DNA of 64,000 nt from Corydoras sp. C115. Lineage: Eukaryota > Chordata > Actinopteri > Siluriformes > Callichthyidae. Below are positions 32,357-43,437 of this stretch, in pieces (position 1 is the first letter of the stretch; each line of letters starts with the position of its first letter). A model generated the notes under the pieces. It ran no database searches and was not told the DNA's origin. It saw only the letters and a list, made by a program, of their open reading frames with translations. The stretch lies in contig JAFMOC010000228.1 in NCBI GenBank assembly GCA_019802505.1, forward strand, positions 752,501 to 816,500, read 5' to 3'. Made by a program: the position numbers and the translations under genes.

Positions 32357-32615
32357 TAGCATGTTCTCCTCTCAGCACGAGGGATTCCCAGTTTGAATCT
32401 GGATGGAGTTTGAATCTGGGTGGAGTTTCCATGTCCTCCCCCCCATGTCCGTGTGGGTTTCCTCCGGGTTCTCCAAAAAACATGGATCAAGTCAATTGAG
32501 TTCTCCAAATTGCCCCATATAGAGTGTGTATGTGTGTGTTTGTATGAGTGAGTGTATTTGAGAATATAAATTTGCCCGAAACGTTCTCCCCTGGATGGGA
32601 TTTGGGAACCCATGT
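32357..32615 (+). mobile_element. SINE-A, partial, same core deletion
   Basis: Shares the GGGTTCTCCAAAAAACATGG deletion with the preceding copy, so the two are a tandem pair by duplication. It ends diverged at TTTGGGAACCCATG. Confidence 0.85.
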
Positions 32616-32732
32616 TTTAATATTCCTCTTTTTATGGATTTTTATTTTTTTTTGTTGCGGGTTTCTTGATTTTATTTTGATATATTCCTATCTTTTAATG
32701 CACCATTTTAATTATATTAATTTTTTTAAATG

Positions 32733-32880
32733 GCACCCAGTGATGGATTGGCGTCCTGTCCTGGGTGTATCTGCCCAGCGCCCGAAACGTTCTCCCCTGG
32801 ATGGGCATGGGGAACCCCCCCCCCCCCCCCCGCGACCTTAATATAGGACAAAGTGGAAGATAATGGATGAATGAATGAAT
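32733..32880 (+). mobile_element. SINE-A 3' fragment
   Basis: CACCCAGTGATGGATTGG to GATGAATGAATGAAT, with a C-tract of about 17. Confidence 0.88.
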
Positions 32881-32923
32881 TTTTAATGGCTTTCATTATT
32901 TTTATTATTATTATTATTATTAT

Positions 32924-33270
32924 GCGGCACGGTGGCTTAGTGTTTAGCACGTTCGCCTCTCAGCGCTAGGGATTCCCGGTTCGAATCCCCATCTGGGTGG
33001 AGTTTCCATGTTCTCCCCGTGTCCGCGTGGGTTTCCTCCGGGTTCTCCGGTTTCCTCCCACAGTCCAAAAACATGGATCAAGTTAATTGAGTTCTCTAAA
33101 TTGCCCCATATAGAGTGTGTTTGAGTGTGTGAGTGTGTACCCAGCGATGGATTGGCGCCCTGTCCTGGGTCTATCTGCCCAGCGCCCGAGACGTTCTCCC
33201 CTGGATGGGCATGGGGAACCCCACCGCGACCCTAATAGAGGATAAAGCGGGAGATAATGAATGAATGAAT
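32924..33270 (+). mobile_element. SINE-A, full length
   Basis: Lies between two (ATT)n runs (32898-32922 and 33270-33300). Confidence 0.93.
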
Positions 33271-33350
33271 TATTATTATTATTATTTTTATTATTATTAT
33301 CAATTGGAATTGCTTCTGTATGAAAGGTGCTCTATAAATAAACTTGCCTT

Positions 33351-33862
33351 GCCTTTACTCTGTTCTTTAATGGTCAGGACCCCAATAGTTCCACCACAGA
33401 GTTCTCAGTTCCACTTCTTGTAAAGCTGGACTTTGTAGTTCTACAATTCCAGACTGTAGTCCATCTGTTTGTTCTACATTACATACTGTGTACGTCCCCT
33501 TTACTCTGTTCTAATGTTCAGAACCCCAATAGTACCACCACAGAGCAGGGGTTATTTGGTTGGTGCATTATTCCTATCCCAGCAGTGTCACTGAGGTGGA
33601 GAAATGAAACTCCAGCAGCACTGCTGCACTAAAACCCCCTCACCACATCAGTGTCACTGCAGAACTGACAATAAACAATCCACCACCCAAATGATACCTG
33701 TTCTGTCAATAGAGAACAGAGAACCAACAGGGGACTAACAACAAGAACACAGATGTTCTACAGTCTGTAATTATAAAACTACAAAGTCCATCTATATGGT
33801 AAGTGGAGGACATAGATGATGTTGCAACAAGGGGGCGTGTCCAAACTTTAGACTGGAACTGT
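33351..33862 (+). mobile_element. MITE-B, nearly complete
   Basis: Begins with a rearranged segment, then the full family body, ending GGGGGCGTGTCCAAACTTTAG near 33849. Confidence 0.75.
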
Positions 33863-33975
33863 ATGTAACGTTGCAGTGTTTATATTTAATTATTAGAACC
33901 TTTGGAGGAATGAACACATTTTTCCAGGTCTGTCAACTTGATGGTTGGGATCAGAGCTCAGGGCCGACCGTGATA

Positions 33976-34112
33976 CAACACCCCTGCAGCAATAAGGGAA
34001 ATAACCTTGCTCAACGGCCCCCGGTGGCAACGTTCTAGTGAACTAATGGTTAGAACCAGCAGCATTCAGATTGCTAGCCCAACCCCTTAACCACTAAAGC
34101 TAAACTAAACCA
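33976..34112 (-). mobile_element. SINE-C, diverged
   Basis: CCTTGCTCAACGGCCC and CAGATTGCTAGCCCAACCCC match the family at reduced similarity. Confidence 0.6.
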
Positions 34113-34320
34113 CGTTGCTCAATAACCTTTAATGATTTACACTCACAAAGTATTTTTTAAGTTCTAAAATGGACTGTACAGTTCCAAACATAGACGAGAT
34201 CAAAGATTTGAGGTCAACTGAACTTCTGCTTCCTCTATTTCTGAGGGGGAAAGACTTGCATTAATGTATTTGCTTACAAACAGACTCTAAAGTTCCTTAA
34301 ATAATAAAGTTCCAGATATA

Positions 34321-34651
34321 CATTCATTCATCCATCCATTGTTTTCTGCTTTATCCTATATTAGGGTTGCGGTGGGGGGGGGTTCCCCATGCCCATCCAG
34401 GGGAGAACGTTTCGGGCGCTGGGCAGATACACCCAGGACAGGGCGCCAATCTATCACTGGACACACACTCACTCACTCAGACACACTCTATATGGGGCAA
34501 TTTGGAGAACTCAATTGACCTTAATCCATGTTTTTGAACTGTGGGAGGAAACCGGAGAACCCGGAGGAAACCCACGTGGACACGGGGAGAACATGGAAAG
34601 TCCACCCAGATTGGGATTCAAACCGGGAATCTCTAGCGCTGAGAGGAGAAT
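34321..34651 (-). mobile_element. SINE-A, head missing
   Basis: Ends at GAGAGGAGAATCTC, joined by a short linker to the next copy. Confidence 0.9.
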
Positions 34652-34660
34652 CTCTAAATC

Positions 34661-34796
34661 TATCCATCCATCCATTATCTTCCACTTTATCCTCTATTAG
34701 GGTCCTGGGGGGGGGGGGTTCCCCATGCCCATCCAGGGGAGAACGTTTCGGGCGCTGGGCAAATACACCCAGGACAGGGCGCCAATCTATTGCTTG

Positions 34797-34874
<78 letters not shown>

Positions 34875-34924
34875 AGCAATTTAGAACAGCCAGCTTACTT
34901 TGAATCTATGTTTTTGGACTGTGG
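34661..34924 (-). mobile_element. SINE-A with (CA)n(TA)n expansion, head missing
   Basis: The normal spacer has become CA (34798-34832) then TA (34834-34871). The core is broken at GGACTGTGGC. Confidence 0.88.
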
Positions 34925-34926
34925 CT

Positions 34927-35274
34927 CATCCATCCATCCATTATCTTCCGCTTTATCCTCTATTAGGGTCGCGGTGGGGTTCCCCATGCCCATCCAGGGG
35001 AGAACGTTTCTGGCGCTGGCCAGATACACCCAGGACAGGACGCCAATCCATCGCTGGGCACACACTCACTCACACAGACACACTCTATATGGGGCAATTT
35101 GGAGAATTCAATTGACCTTGATCCATGTTTTTGGACTGTGGGAGGAAACCGGAGAACCCGGAGGAAACCCACGCGGCCACGGGGAGAACATGGAAACTCC
35201 ACCCAGATGGGGATTCGAACCGGGAATCCCTAGCGCTGAGAGGAGAACATGCTAACCACTAAGCCACCGTGCTT
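34927..35274 (-). mobile_element. SINE-A, full length
   Basis: Third unit of the 34.3-35.3 kb run. Head CCACCGTGC. Confidence 0.92.
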
Positions 35275-35344
35275 CTCTGATAATAGAGGTTTTGAAAATA
35301 GTACATTGTCTCACAGCAGCTTTACAGCGTTCTAAGCCTGAACC

Positions 35345-35412
35345 TCACACACACACACACACACACAGACACAAACACAAACACAAACACACACACACAC
35401 ACACACATACAC
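35345..35412. repeat. (CA)n microsatellite
   Basis: CA run with AAACA interruptions, probably grown in the spacer of the following old SINE. Confidence 0.9.
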
Positions 35413-35423
35413 AGAGTACAGAG

Positions 35424-35602
35424 GGCAGTCCATTTGTCTTGAATCCATGTTTTTGGACTGTGGGAGGAAAGCGGAGAACCCGGAGGAAACCCACGCGGAC
35501 ACGGGGAGAACATGGAAACTCCACCCAGATGGGGATTCGAACCTGGATCGGCAGCATTGAGAGGCGGACGTGCGGACCACTCCGCCAGCCCCGCCACCAG
35601 GC
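35424..35602 (-). mobile_element. Diverged SINE-A relative, head half
   Basis: The core is well conserved, but the head reads GCGGACCACTCCGCCAGCCC, unlike SINE-A. It is either an older subfamily or a different tRNA-derived head on the shared V-SINE core. Confidence 0.7.
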
Positions 35603-35837
35603 TGTTGAAATCAGAAATGAGGAAATGAATCGTATTTCCGTGGGTTAAACCTGAATGCCTCATTTTTACCGTAGTAAACTCAACTTCTAACTTAAAATTC
35701 TTGTTTTTAATCCGTCAGACGGGGAGAGGGTCAGGTCGCAGTCTTTTATTTTATTTATTTCGTGAAACGAACCCTCTGCTTAACGATTCGTTCGGTCACG
35801 TCGGATATATCGCAATACCTATCTCCGTTTTTTGCCC

Positions 35838-35878
35838 CCTCTCTCTCTCTCTCTCTCTTCATGCTGTGTTTTTGTCTT

Positions 35879-35925
<47 letters not shown>
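35838..35925. repeat. (CT)n microsatellite
   Basis: Two CT runs separated by TTCATGCTGTGTTTTTGTC. Confidence 0.9.
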
Positions 35926-36024
35926 GCTTCCTCCTCCCCCACTCCCTCGCACCAATGACACTTCTCTTTTCCTCTGTCTACAACACCACGCAGCGCCCGC
36001 TCACGAGAGATGCTCGCACTTTAG

Positions 36025-36198
36025 AAACTGCATGTGCCAGTTAGAGTTCTCCATCCGTATGCCGTCCGTAGCGACGGGCGTCATGCCAACGTGGCCTTTG
36101 ACTCTATGACCGTCCGCAGCCTCCAGAACCGAACCATGGTGGATTACAACTCCAAGTGTCGCCCTAAAACGGCGTTGACCTTCTCGTTACGTCCTCAG
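36025..36198 (+). other. Candidate coding exon of unknown identity
   Basis: A 58-codon open stretch bounded by ACTTTAG at the 5' side, where the preceding in-frame stop TAG is itself part of the acceptor, and by a donor CAG/GTACGC. Length 174 and phase 0/0 would let it be inserted between arhgap27 exons 1 and 2 without breaking the frame. The translation is of mixed composition (for example SDGRHANVAFDSMTVRSLQN) and unlike any repeat in the window. I do not recognise the sequence. It could be a cassette exon, a relic of another gene, or chance. Confidence 0.3.
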
Positions 36199-36429
36199 GT
36201 ACGCTGGAGCCCTAAGTGAAGCTTTATATCGAATTTATATTATAATTTATATATATATATAATTGATATAGAAGCTTTGTTTTCGTGGATTCAGCCTCGC
36301 AGATTTTTAGAGATGCTGTATGTGGCGCTATATCAATAAACTGAAGTTAGACTTGAACTGCAGTTCATAGTGCAGCTAGGAAATGAGTTGTTTTCCTGTT
36401 TGTCTTTGTAGTCTGAGCAGAACCTCTGA

Positions 36430-36467
36430 TGTGTGTGTGTGTTTGTGTGTGTGTGTGGGGGGGGGGT
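36430..36467. repeat. (TG)n and poly-G
   Basis: Short TG run ending in nine G. Confidence 0.85.
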
Positions 36468-36549
36468 CATGACGAACTTTGTTTTAGTCTGTACGGGGTA
36501 GGATCTGAGTGTCAACACGACTGGGTCACTGATTTAATGGAAAGATTGA

Positions 36550-36747
36550 TGTTACATTCGGTCATTTATCGGACGCTTTTATCCAAAGCGACTTACAAGG
36601 TGAGCACAGGGTTCATCACAACATCCCTGGGGCAATGAGGGTTAAGGGTCTTGCTCAAGGACCAACTTCAGTGGACCTGGGATTTGAACCCTCAACCTTC
36701 AGATTGATAACCCAACACCCTGACCACTGAGCTACTGCTCTACCCTC
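36550..36747 (-). mobile_element. SINE-C, nearly full length
   Basis: The 3' end on the left (GACGCTTTTATCCAAAGCGA, wide in fish SINEs) and head on the right (CACTGAGCTACTGC). Confidence 0.85.
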
Positions 36748-36865
36748 TATTTTTCTCCCACAGTCCAAAAAAACAAGGCTCAAGGTCAAATTGCCCCATA
36801 TATAGTGTGTGTGTGAGTGAGTGTGTGCCCAGCGATAGATTGGCGTCCTGTCCTGGGTGTATCTA
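36748..36865 (+). mobile_element. SINE-A fragment between two SINE-C copies
   Basis: From TCTCCCACAGTCC to CCTGGGTGTATCTAC, where SINE-C sequence resumes. Confidence 0.8.
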
Positions 36866-37065
36866 CATTTACATTTAGTCATTTATTGGACGCTTTTATC
36901 CAAAGCGACTTACAAGGTGAGCACAGGGTTCATCACAACATCCCTGGAGCAATGAGGGTTAAGGGTCTTGCTCAAGGACCCACATTGGTAACTTCAGTGG
37001 ACCTGGGATTTGAACCCCCAACCTTCAGATTGATAACCCAACACCCTGACCACTGAGCTACCTTG
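36866..37065 (-). mobile_element. SINE-C, full length
   Basis: ACATTTACATTTAGTC at the 3' end to CACTGAGCTACCTTGCCC at the head. Confidence 0.88.
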
Positions 37066-37082
37066 CCCTGATGTATAATATA

Positions 37083-37146
<64 letters not shown>
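37083..37146. repeat. (TA)n microsatellite
   Basis: Over 60 bases of TA. Confidence 0.95.
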
Positions 37147-37149
<3 letters not shown>

Positions 37150-37162
37150 TAATTCATGTAAT

Positions 37163-37317
37163 TGCAGTGTTTGAGAGTGTTGGGCTAGCAATCTGAAGGT
37201 TGGGGCTTAAAGGTTGTGTCCTTAGTGCTTCAGGGTGTCATTCAGTGTCATGTTCTGAGATCGAACCATAAAGTCACTTCAATTAGAAGTGTCTGCAAAA
37301 TGCGGTGCAAATGTAAC
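37163..37317 (+). mobile_element. SINE-C, diverged
   Basis: GTGTTGGGCTAGCAATCTG head side; GTCTGCAAAATGCGGTGCAA 3' side. Confidence 0.6.
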
Positions 37318-37424
37318 GCGTGACGCACAATGTTCCGTGTCAGTCGACGGCTGTTGTCATGTTCTGCGTTTGTGGCGTTTAGTATTTGATGTGCGTCCAG
37401 ACATCACATCCATCAGTGTTCCTT

Positions 37425-37500
37425 ACATTTACATTTACATTACATTTAGTCATTTAGCAGATGCTTTTATCCAAAGGAACTTACAAACTAGAACATCACA
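37425..37500 (-). mobile_element. SINE-C 3' end fragment
   Basis: CATTTAGCAGATGCTTTTAT followed by CCAAAGGAACTTACAA. Confidence 0.75.
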
Positions 37501-37544
37501 ATTATCAAACCTGATCGTTATCTGAACCTGCACCCCCCCTTTTT

Positions 37545-37738
37545 ATTCATTCATTCATTATCTTAGGCTTTATCCTCTATTAGGGTCACGGTGGGGTTCC
37601 CCATGCCCATCCAGGGGAGAACGTTTCGGGCGCTGGGCAGATACACCCAGGACAGGACGCCAATCTATTACGGGACACACACTCACTCACACACACACTC
37701 TATATGGGGCAATTTGGAGAATTCAATTGACTTGATCC
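37545..37738 (-). mobile_element. SINE-A, head half missing
   Basis: Ends at GACTTGATCCA, directly fused to a + strand copy. Confidence 0.9.
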
Positions 37739-38083
37739 AAGGTGGCTTAGTGGTTAGCATGTTCTCCTCTCAGCACTAGGGATTCCTGGTTCGAATCCCC
37801 ATCTGGGTGGAGTTCTCCCCATGTCCGCATGGGTTTCCTCCAGGTTCTTTGGTTTCCTCCCACAGTCCAAAAACATGGATCAAGTCCATGTTTGAGTTCT
37901 CCAAATTGCCCCATATAGAGTGTGTCTGTGTGAGTGAGTGTGTGCCCAGTGATAGATTGGCACCCTGTCCTGGGTGTATCTGCCCAGCGCCGGAAACGTT
38001 CTCCCCTGGATGGGCATGGGGAACCCCCCCCCCCGCGACCCTAATAGAGGATAAAGCAGAAGATAATGGATGGATGGATGAAT
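37739..38083 (+). mobile_element. SINE-A, first bases of head missing
   Basis: Begins AGGTGGCTTAGTGG, fused to the - strand copy; ends in GGATGGATGGATG. Confidence 0.9.
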
Positions 38084-38230
38084 TGACTTGATCCATGTTT
38101 TTGGACTGTGGGAGGAATCCGGACGCAGACACGGGGAGAACATGGAAACTCCCCCCAGATCGTGATTCGAACCGGGAGTCCCTAGCGCTGACAGGAGAAC
38201 ATGCTAACCACTAAGCCAGCGTGCCGCCCT
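38084..38230 (-). mobile_element. SINE-A head half
   Basis: Begins AATTGACTTGATCC and ends CCAGCGTGCCGCCC. With 37545-37738 it would make one SINE-A into which the + copy inserted or recombined. Confidence 0.88.
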
Positions 38231-38279
38231 TTTTTAAATTATTATTATTATTTATTTATTCATTTTTCTTCCTTACAAT

Positions 38280-38758
38280 GTCTTCAGTAGTTTCTTAAAA
38301 ACTGCTTAGTGACTCCGCCTTACGGACAGAGTTGGGAAGATGGTTCCACCATTTTGCAGTGCTGAACATCACGGAGTGAGAATGAGCTCCTCGGTGAGGT
38401 GGAACCACCAGGAGACAATCATCACTAGAGCGAAGTGAACGAGCCGGAGTGTATTTTAAAAATATAGAGTGAAGGTAAGAGGGGACAGATCCAGAGATTG
38501 TCCTGTAGGTCAGAGTCAGTGACTTGTACTGAATGCAGCAGCTACAGGGAGCCAATGGAGAGAGAGGAGAGGTGGAGGGACATGAGTTCTTGGGCTGGTT
38601 GAGTACGAGTCGGGATGCAGAGTTCTGAATCAGTTGTAGAGGTCTGATTGTGGAAGCTGGGAGAACGGCAAGTAGCGCATTACAATAATCAAGCCGGGAT
38701 AGGCTGAGGGCTTGAACAGCGCTTTCCTTCCATGCCGAAACCGTACAGAACATCATGT
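38280..38758 (-). mobile_element. L2-type LINE fragment (end of the reverse transcriptase ORF)
   Basis: On the minus strand a frame of about 153 codons (38295-38756) carries SRLDYCNALLAVLPASTI, RPLQLIQNSASRLV and SVPSYLHS, then WWNHLPNSVRKAESLSSF. This is the usual C-terminal end of fish L2/Maui-type reverse transcriptases. The HWLP block normally in the middle is degraded and the N-terminal and catalytic regions are missing, so the copy is dead. Its presence fits an L2-like partner for mobilising V-SINE-type elements, but no link to SINE-A is shown here. Confidence 0.85.
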
Positions 38759-38838
38759 AATTAATTCGGACACTATTTTTACCATGCCATATGATCTCAT
38801 TATTATCCTGACCTCTTTAATCCTATACTACAGTTCTG

Positions 38839-39021
38839 TTGGGGGAGGGGAGGGGGGGCTAATCTATTAATGGGCACACATTCACTCACATAGAAATACA
38901 TATACTATCTATGTAGGGGCAATTTCGAGTAGCCGATTCACCTTGAATACATGTTTTTGGACTGTTGGAGGAAACCAGAGAACATTGAAACTCCATTACA
39001 TGGTAGTGCCACCGTGTCGCC
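38839..39021 (-). mobile_element. Highly diverged SINE-A relative
   Basis: GGGGCAATTTCGAGTAGCCG, TTCACCTTGAATACATG and CCACCGTGTCGCC survive. Confidence 0.7.
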
Positions 39022-39059
39022 ATAAATAAATTTTTTCATAAATTATAAATGATTAATTA

Positions 39060-39061
<2 letters not shown>

Positions 39062-39108
<47 letters not shown>
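39062..39108. repeat. (TTA)n microsatellite
   Basis: About 47 bases of TTA. Confidence 0.95.
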
Positions 39109-39109
<1 letters not shown>

Positions 39110-39212
39110 GTTTCAGGGTCATTTATTTATTCTTTTTATTTGGCGGTAACTCCTAAAGTCATTTTTCATGATTTTCGCAACCCAAATTTTTTAATCTACT
39201 CTATATGGGGCA

Positions 39213-39640
39213 AGGCAGCACGGTGGCTTAGTGGTTGGCATGTTCTCCTCTCAGCGCTAGGGGTTCCAGGTTCGAATCCCGATCTGGGTGGAGTTTCCAT
39301 GTTATCCCCGTGTTCCGCGTGGGTTTCCTCTGGGTTCTCTGGTTTCCTCCCACAGTCCAAAAACATGGATCAAGTCAATTGAGTTCTCCAAATTGCCCCA
39401 TATGGAGTGTGTCTGTGTGAGTGAGTGTGTGCCCAGCGATGGATTGGCGTCCTGTCCTGGGTGTATCTGCCCAGCGCCCGAGATGTTCTCCCCTGGATGG
39501 GCATGGGGAACCCACCCCGCGACCCTATCCCCCCCCCCCCCCCCCGCGCCCCCCCCACCCCCCCCCCCGCCCCCCTTCCCCCCCCCCACCCCCCCCTCCC
39601 TCCCCACCCGGATAAAGCAGAAGATGATGGATGGATGGAT
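39213..39640 (+). mobile_element. SINE-A with expanded C-rich tract
   Basis: The C-tract (39529-39607) has grown to about 80 bases with G, A and T interruptions. The tail AAGCAGAAGATGATGG follows. Confidence 0.9.
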
Positions 39641-39642
39641 AG

Positions 39643-39810
39643 GTAACAGTGCAGGTGGCCCCCTAGTGACCCCAAGTACAGCCCCCTGGAGCATTGAGGG
39701 TTAAGGGTCTTACTCAAGGACCCACATTGGTAACTGTAGTGGAGCTAGGATTAGAACCCCCAACCTTCAGATTGATAACCCAACACTTTAATCACTAAGC
39801 TACAACTCAC
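39643..39810 (-). mobile_element. SINE-C
   Basis: AGCATTGAGGGTTAAGGGTC to AATCACTAAGCTACAAC. Sits between SINE-A and the CT array. Confidence 0.82.
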
Positions 39811-39812
39811 TT

Positions 39813-40121
39813 TCTCTTGCGCTCTCTCTCCCACTCTCTCTCTCTCCCACTCTCACTCTCTCTGTCTCTCACACTCTCTCTCTCTCTGTCTCTCTCTTTC
39901 TCTCTCTCACTCACTCTCTCTCTCTCACTCTCTCTCTCTCTCTCTCTCTTTCACTCTCTCTCTCACTCTCTCTCACTCTCTCTCTCTCTCACACTCTCGC
40001 TCTCTCACTCTCTCTCTCACTCTCTCTCTCTCTCTCACTCACTCTCTCACTCTCTCGCTCTCTCTCTCTCACACTCTCGCTCTCTCACTCTCTCTCTCTC
40101 TCTCACACTCTCGCTCTCTCA

Positions 40122-40154
<33 letters not shown>

Positions 40155-40233
40155 TCTCACTCACTCTCTCGCTCTCTCGCTCTCTCTCTCTCACTCTCTC
40201 TCTCTCGCTCTCTCACTCTCTCGCTCTCTCTCA

Positions 40234-40273
<40 letters not shown>

Positions 40274-40369
40274 CACTCTCGCTCTCTCACTCTCTCTCTC
40301 ACTCTCGCTCTCTCTCTCTCTCACTCTCGCTCTCTCACTCTCTCGCTCTCTCTCACTCTCTCTCTCTCA

Positions 40370-40400
<31 letters not shown>

Positions 40401-40465
40401 GCTCTCTCTCTCTCTCTCACTCGCTCTCTCACTCTCTCGCTCTCTCTCACTCTCTCTCTCTCTCA

Positions 40466-40504
<39 letters not shown>

Positions 40505-40588
40505 TCTCACGCTCTCTCACTCTCGCTCTCTCTCTCTCTCACTCTCTCTCGCTCTCTCTCACTCTCTCTCTCTCTCTCACTCTCTCGT
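39813..40588. repeat. Compound (CT)n array, 0.78 kb
   Basis: CT dinucleotides with recurring CACTCTCG and CTCAC interruptions that form longer irregular periods. The long SLSLSH-type reading frame over it is an artefact. Confidence 0.95.
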
Positions 40589-40905
40589 GCTTCCTTCTTC
40601 TTTTTTCTTTTAATCCTGTATCTCTTGTTCCGATGGCCTACTTTAAAGTGACATATGTAGAGTATATGCTCGTCTCTGTTGGCCCAACATTCAGATCATC
40701 TAATTATAACCGCAAGACGTCGTCATGTCGTATGTTTTGGGAATTACGTACACCTTTTAAGAGCCTTTAAGTGATTCTTTCCGCCCCTTTTTACCTTTTT
40801 GTCCCCATTACAGTCTTGTTACCGTTTTATAGCTTGTTTTGTTCTCTGTTTGGGTTGTTAAAGAAAATGAGGACTTTAATGAGGACTTTATAAGTACTTT
40901 ACTTA
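40589..40905. other. Unassigned unique sequence
   Basis: About 320 bases with no recognised repeat or coding frame. Confidence 0.4.
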
Positions 40906-40916
40906 ATTTAATTGCT

Positions 40917-41257
40917 CCATCCATCCATCCATTAACTTCCGCTTTATCCTCTACTAGGGTCGTGGGGGTGGGGGGTTCCCCATGCACATCCAGGGGAGAA
41001 CATTTCGGGCGCAGGACAGGACGCCAATCAATCGCTGGGCACACACTCACTCACACAGACACACTCTATATGGGGCAATTTGGAGAACTCAAGTGACTTA
41101 ATCCATGTTTTTGGACTCTGGGAGGAAACCGGAGACCCCGGAAGAAACCCACGCGGACACGGGGAGAACATGGAAACTCCACCTAGATTGGGATTCGAAC
41201 CAGGAATCCCTAGCGCTGAGAGGAGAACATGCTAACATCTAAACCACCATGCTGCCC
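40917..41257 (-). mobile_element. SINE-A, array unit
   Basis: Preceded by TTTAATTGCTC and followed by TTTAACTGCTC. Confidence 0.92.
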
Positions 41258-41272
41258 TATTTAACTGCTCAT

Positions 41273-41595
41273 TCATTCATTCATTGTCTTTCGCTTTATC
41301 CTCTATTAGGGTCGTGGGGGGGTTCCACATGCACATCCAGAGGAGAACATTTCGGGCGCTGGGCAGATACACCCAGGACAGGACGCCAATCAATCGCTGG
41401 GCACACACTCACACAAACACTCTATATGGGGCAATTTGGAGAACTCAATTGACTTGATCCATGTTTTTGGACTGTGGGAGGAAACCCACGCGGACACGGG
41501 GAGAACATGGAAACTCCACCCAGATTGGGATTCGAACCAGGAATCCCTAGCGCTGAGAGGAGAACATGCTAACCACAAAGCCACTGTCCCGCCCT
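41273..41595 (-). mobile_element. SINE-A, array unit
   Basis: Core shortened (GTGGGAGGAAACCCACGCGG). Flanked by TTTAACTGCTCAT at about 41260 and 41599. Confidence 0.92.
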
Positions 41596-41782
41596 CTTTA
41601 ACTGCTCATCTACACAAATATTAAATCAGCCAATCACATATCAGCAGCTCGGTGTTAGCCTTTAGGCATATAGGATACACGGTAGGTGAAAGAATTAGAT
41701 AAGATCTAATAGTTTGTTAGAATATACCGTCAGTTTTTATACAGTTTCAGAAAGGCGCCTATGAAATAAAATGTATTATTAT

Positions 41783-42190
41783 TAGGGGTGTTTTCAACTA
41801 AAGATTTTCATAGTCGAATCTGATTCGTCAGATTTTCCCTATAGTCGACTGATAGTCAAATCAGTTAAAATTCCACCACAAGATGGCGCTAAGGGCGTAG
41901 TTTTTAAAAACCGATTTTTTTTTTATATTTTACTTGTTTTTCTAACAAAAGAAAACCTTTTTTTTTGTTTTTCTTTTTTCTTTTTTTTTTCTAGAAATTA
42001 GGATGATTTGATTTGACAAAAGGCTATATATATAACGAAAACAAAGACATTTCATGTAAAAACTAATGCTTAGCAGCAGCCATGGGCGCCCCCATGTGGT
42101 CAAAACGGTACATTCGACTATGAGGTTCATAGTCGACTACGGTTCTCCGAATCGAATCGTCGAATCAGCGAATATTGCAGCTCACCCCTA
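41783..42190 (+). mobile_element. MITE-D, hAT type, 408 bases
   Basis: Ends TAGGGGTG and CACCCCTA. Flanked by the 8-base direct repeat ATTATTAT (41775-41782 and 42191-42198), though this lies in a TTA run. Internal words GTCGACTGATAGTC and ATAGTCGACTACGG. No transposase. Confidence 0.85.

Positions 42191-42231
<41 letters not shown>
42188..42231. repeat. (TTA)n microsatellite
   Basis: Run of TTA next to MITE-D. Confidence 0.9.
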
Positions 42232-42232
<1 letters not shown>

Positions 42233-42607
42233 GTCCTCATTAAGCACAGTGACCAGGATGACATGCTCATGAAAGCGATCATGACACCCGCTGCAATCCC
42301 AGAATTCAACTGGGGCTGAGTCATGGCAGTTATTTACAACTGATAGTAATCTACAACTGAATTAAAAATAAATATTATAATGAAGTACGTCACCAAACAA
42401 CAGAACGGGTGATGTAAGGGTGTGATGTCATATGTCTTAGGACAGGGTTTCGATCTTCCGCCATCGCTTACTGACAGAGTGCCTTCTTTACGGGTCGAGC
42501 TCTCGTTTAAAAGCGTTTTAATGCAGCCTCGGTCAAGACGGCCGGCGGACGTTCAACTCCTGCATCACAGTGGCGTGAGAATGTGATATTAAAGCAGCGA
42601 GGTACAA
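42232..42607. other. Unassigned unique sequence
   Basis: About 375 bases, moderately GC-rich near 42480-42590. No supported coding frame. Confidence 0.35.
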
Positions 42608-42619
42608 AGGTTGTGTATT

Positions 42620-43312
42620 CATTCATTAATTCATTCATTATCTCCCGCTTTATCCTCTATTAGGGTCGCGGGGGGGTTCCCCATGCCCATCCAGGGGAGA
42701 ACATTTCGGGCGCTGGGCAGACACACCCAGGACAGGGCGCCACTCACACACACAGACACACTCTATATGGGGCAATTTGGAGAATTCAATTGACTTGATC
42801 CATGTTTTTGGACTGTGGGAGGAAACCGGAGAACCCGCAGGAAACCCACGCGGACACGGGGAGAACATGGAAACTCCACCCAGATGGGGATTCGAACCGG
42901 GAATCCCTAGCGCTGAGAGGAGAACATGCTAACCACTAAGCCACCGTGCCACCCTATATCATTCATTCATTCATTATCTTCCACTTTATCCTCTATTAGG
43001 GTCGTGGGGGGGGGGTTCCCCATGCCCATCCAGGGGAGAACGTCTCGGGCGCTGGGCAGATACACCCAGGACAGGGCGCCAATCCATCGCTGGGCCACAC
43101 ACTCACTTACACAGACACATTCTATATGGGGCAATTTGGAGAATTCAATTGACTTAATCCATGTTTTTGGACTGTGGGAGGAAACCGGAGAACCCGGAGG
43201 AAACCCACGCGGACACGAGGAGAACATGGAAACTCCACCCAGATGGGGATTCGAACCGGGAATCCCTAGCGCTGAGAGGAGAACATGCTAAACACTAAGC
43301 CACCGTGCCGCC
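42620..43312 (-). mobile_element. SINE-A dimer flanked by one TSD
   Basis: Two full-length units (tails near 42622 and 42962, heads near 42953 and 43312). The direct repeat AGGTTGTGTATT occurs only outside the pair, at 42608-42619 and 43313-43324, so the dimer behaves as one insertion. Confidence 0.92.
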
Positions 43313-43437
43313 AGGTTGTGTATTATTGTGAATAAATCACAGCAGTGCTGTTATACCTTTTATTTATTCCCATTAATGCAAAGCCCTGAGGGGAATCAAA
43401 ACAAGGTTTTAATACGTAAACGTTTATTTAAAGCTAA

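Noticed and set aside
39817..40770. A 317-codon Ser/Leu-rich frame
   Set aside because: Translation of the CT array with a short unique extension; no splice sites or homology recognised.
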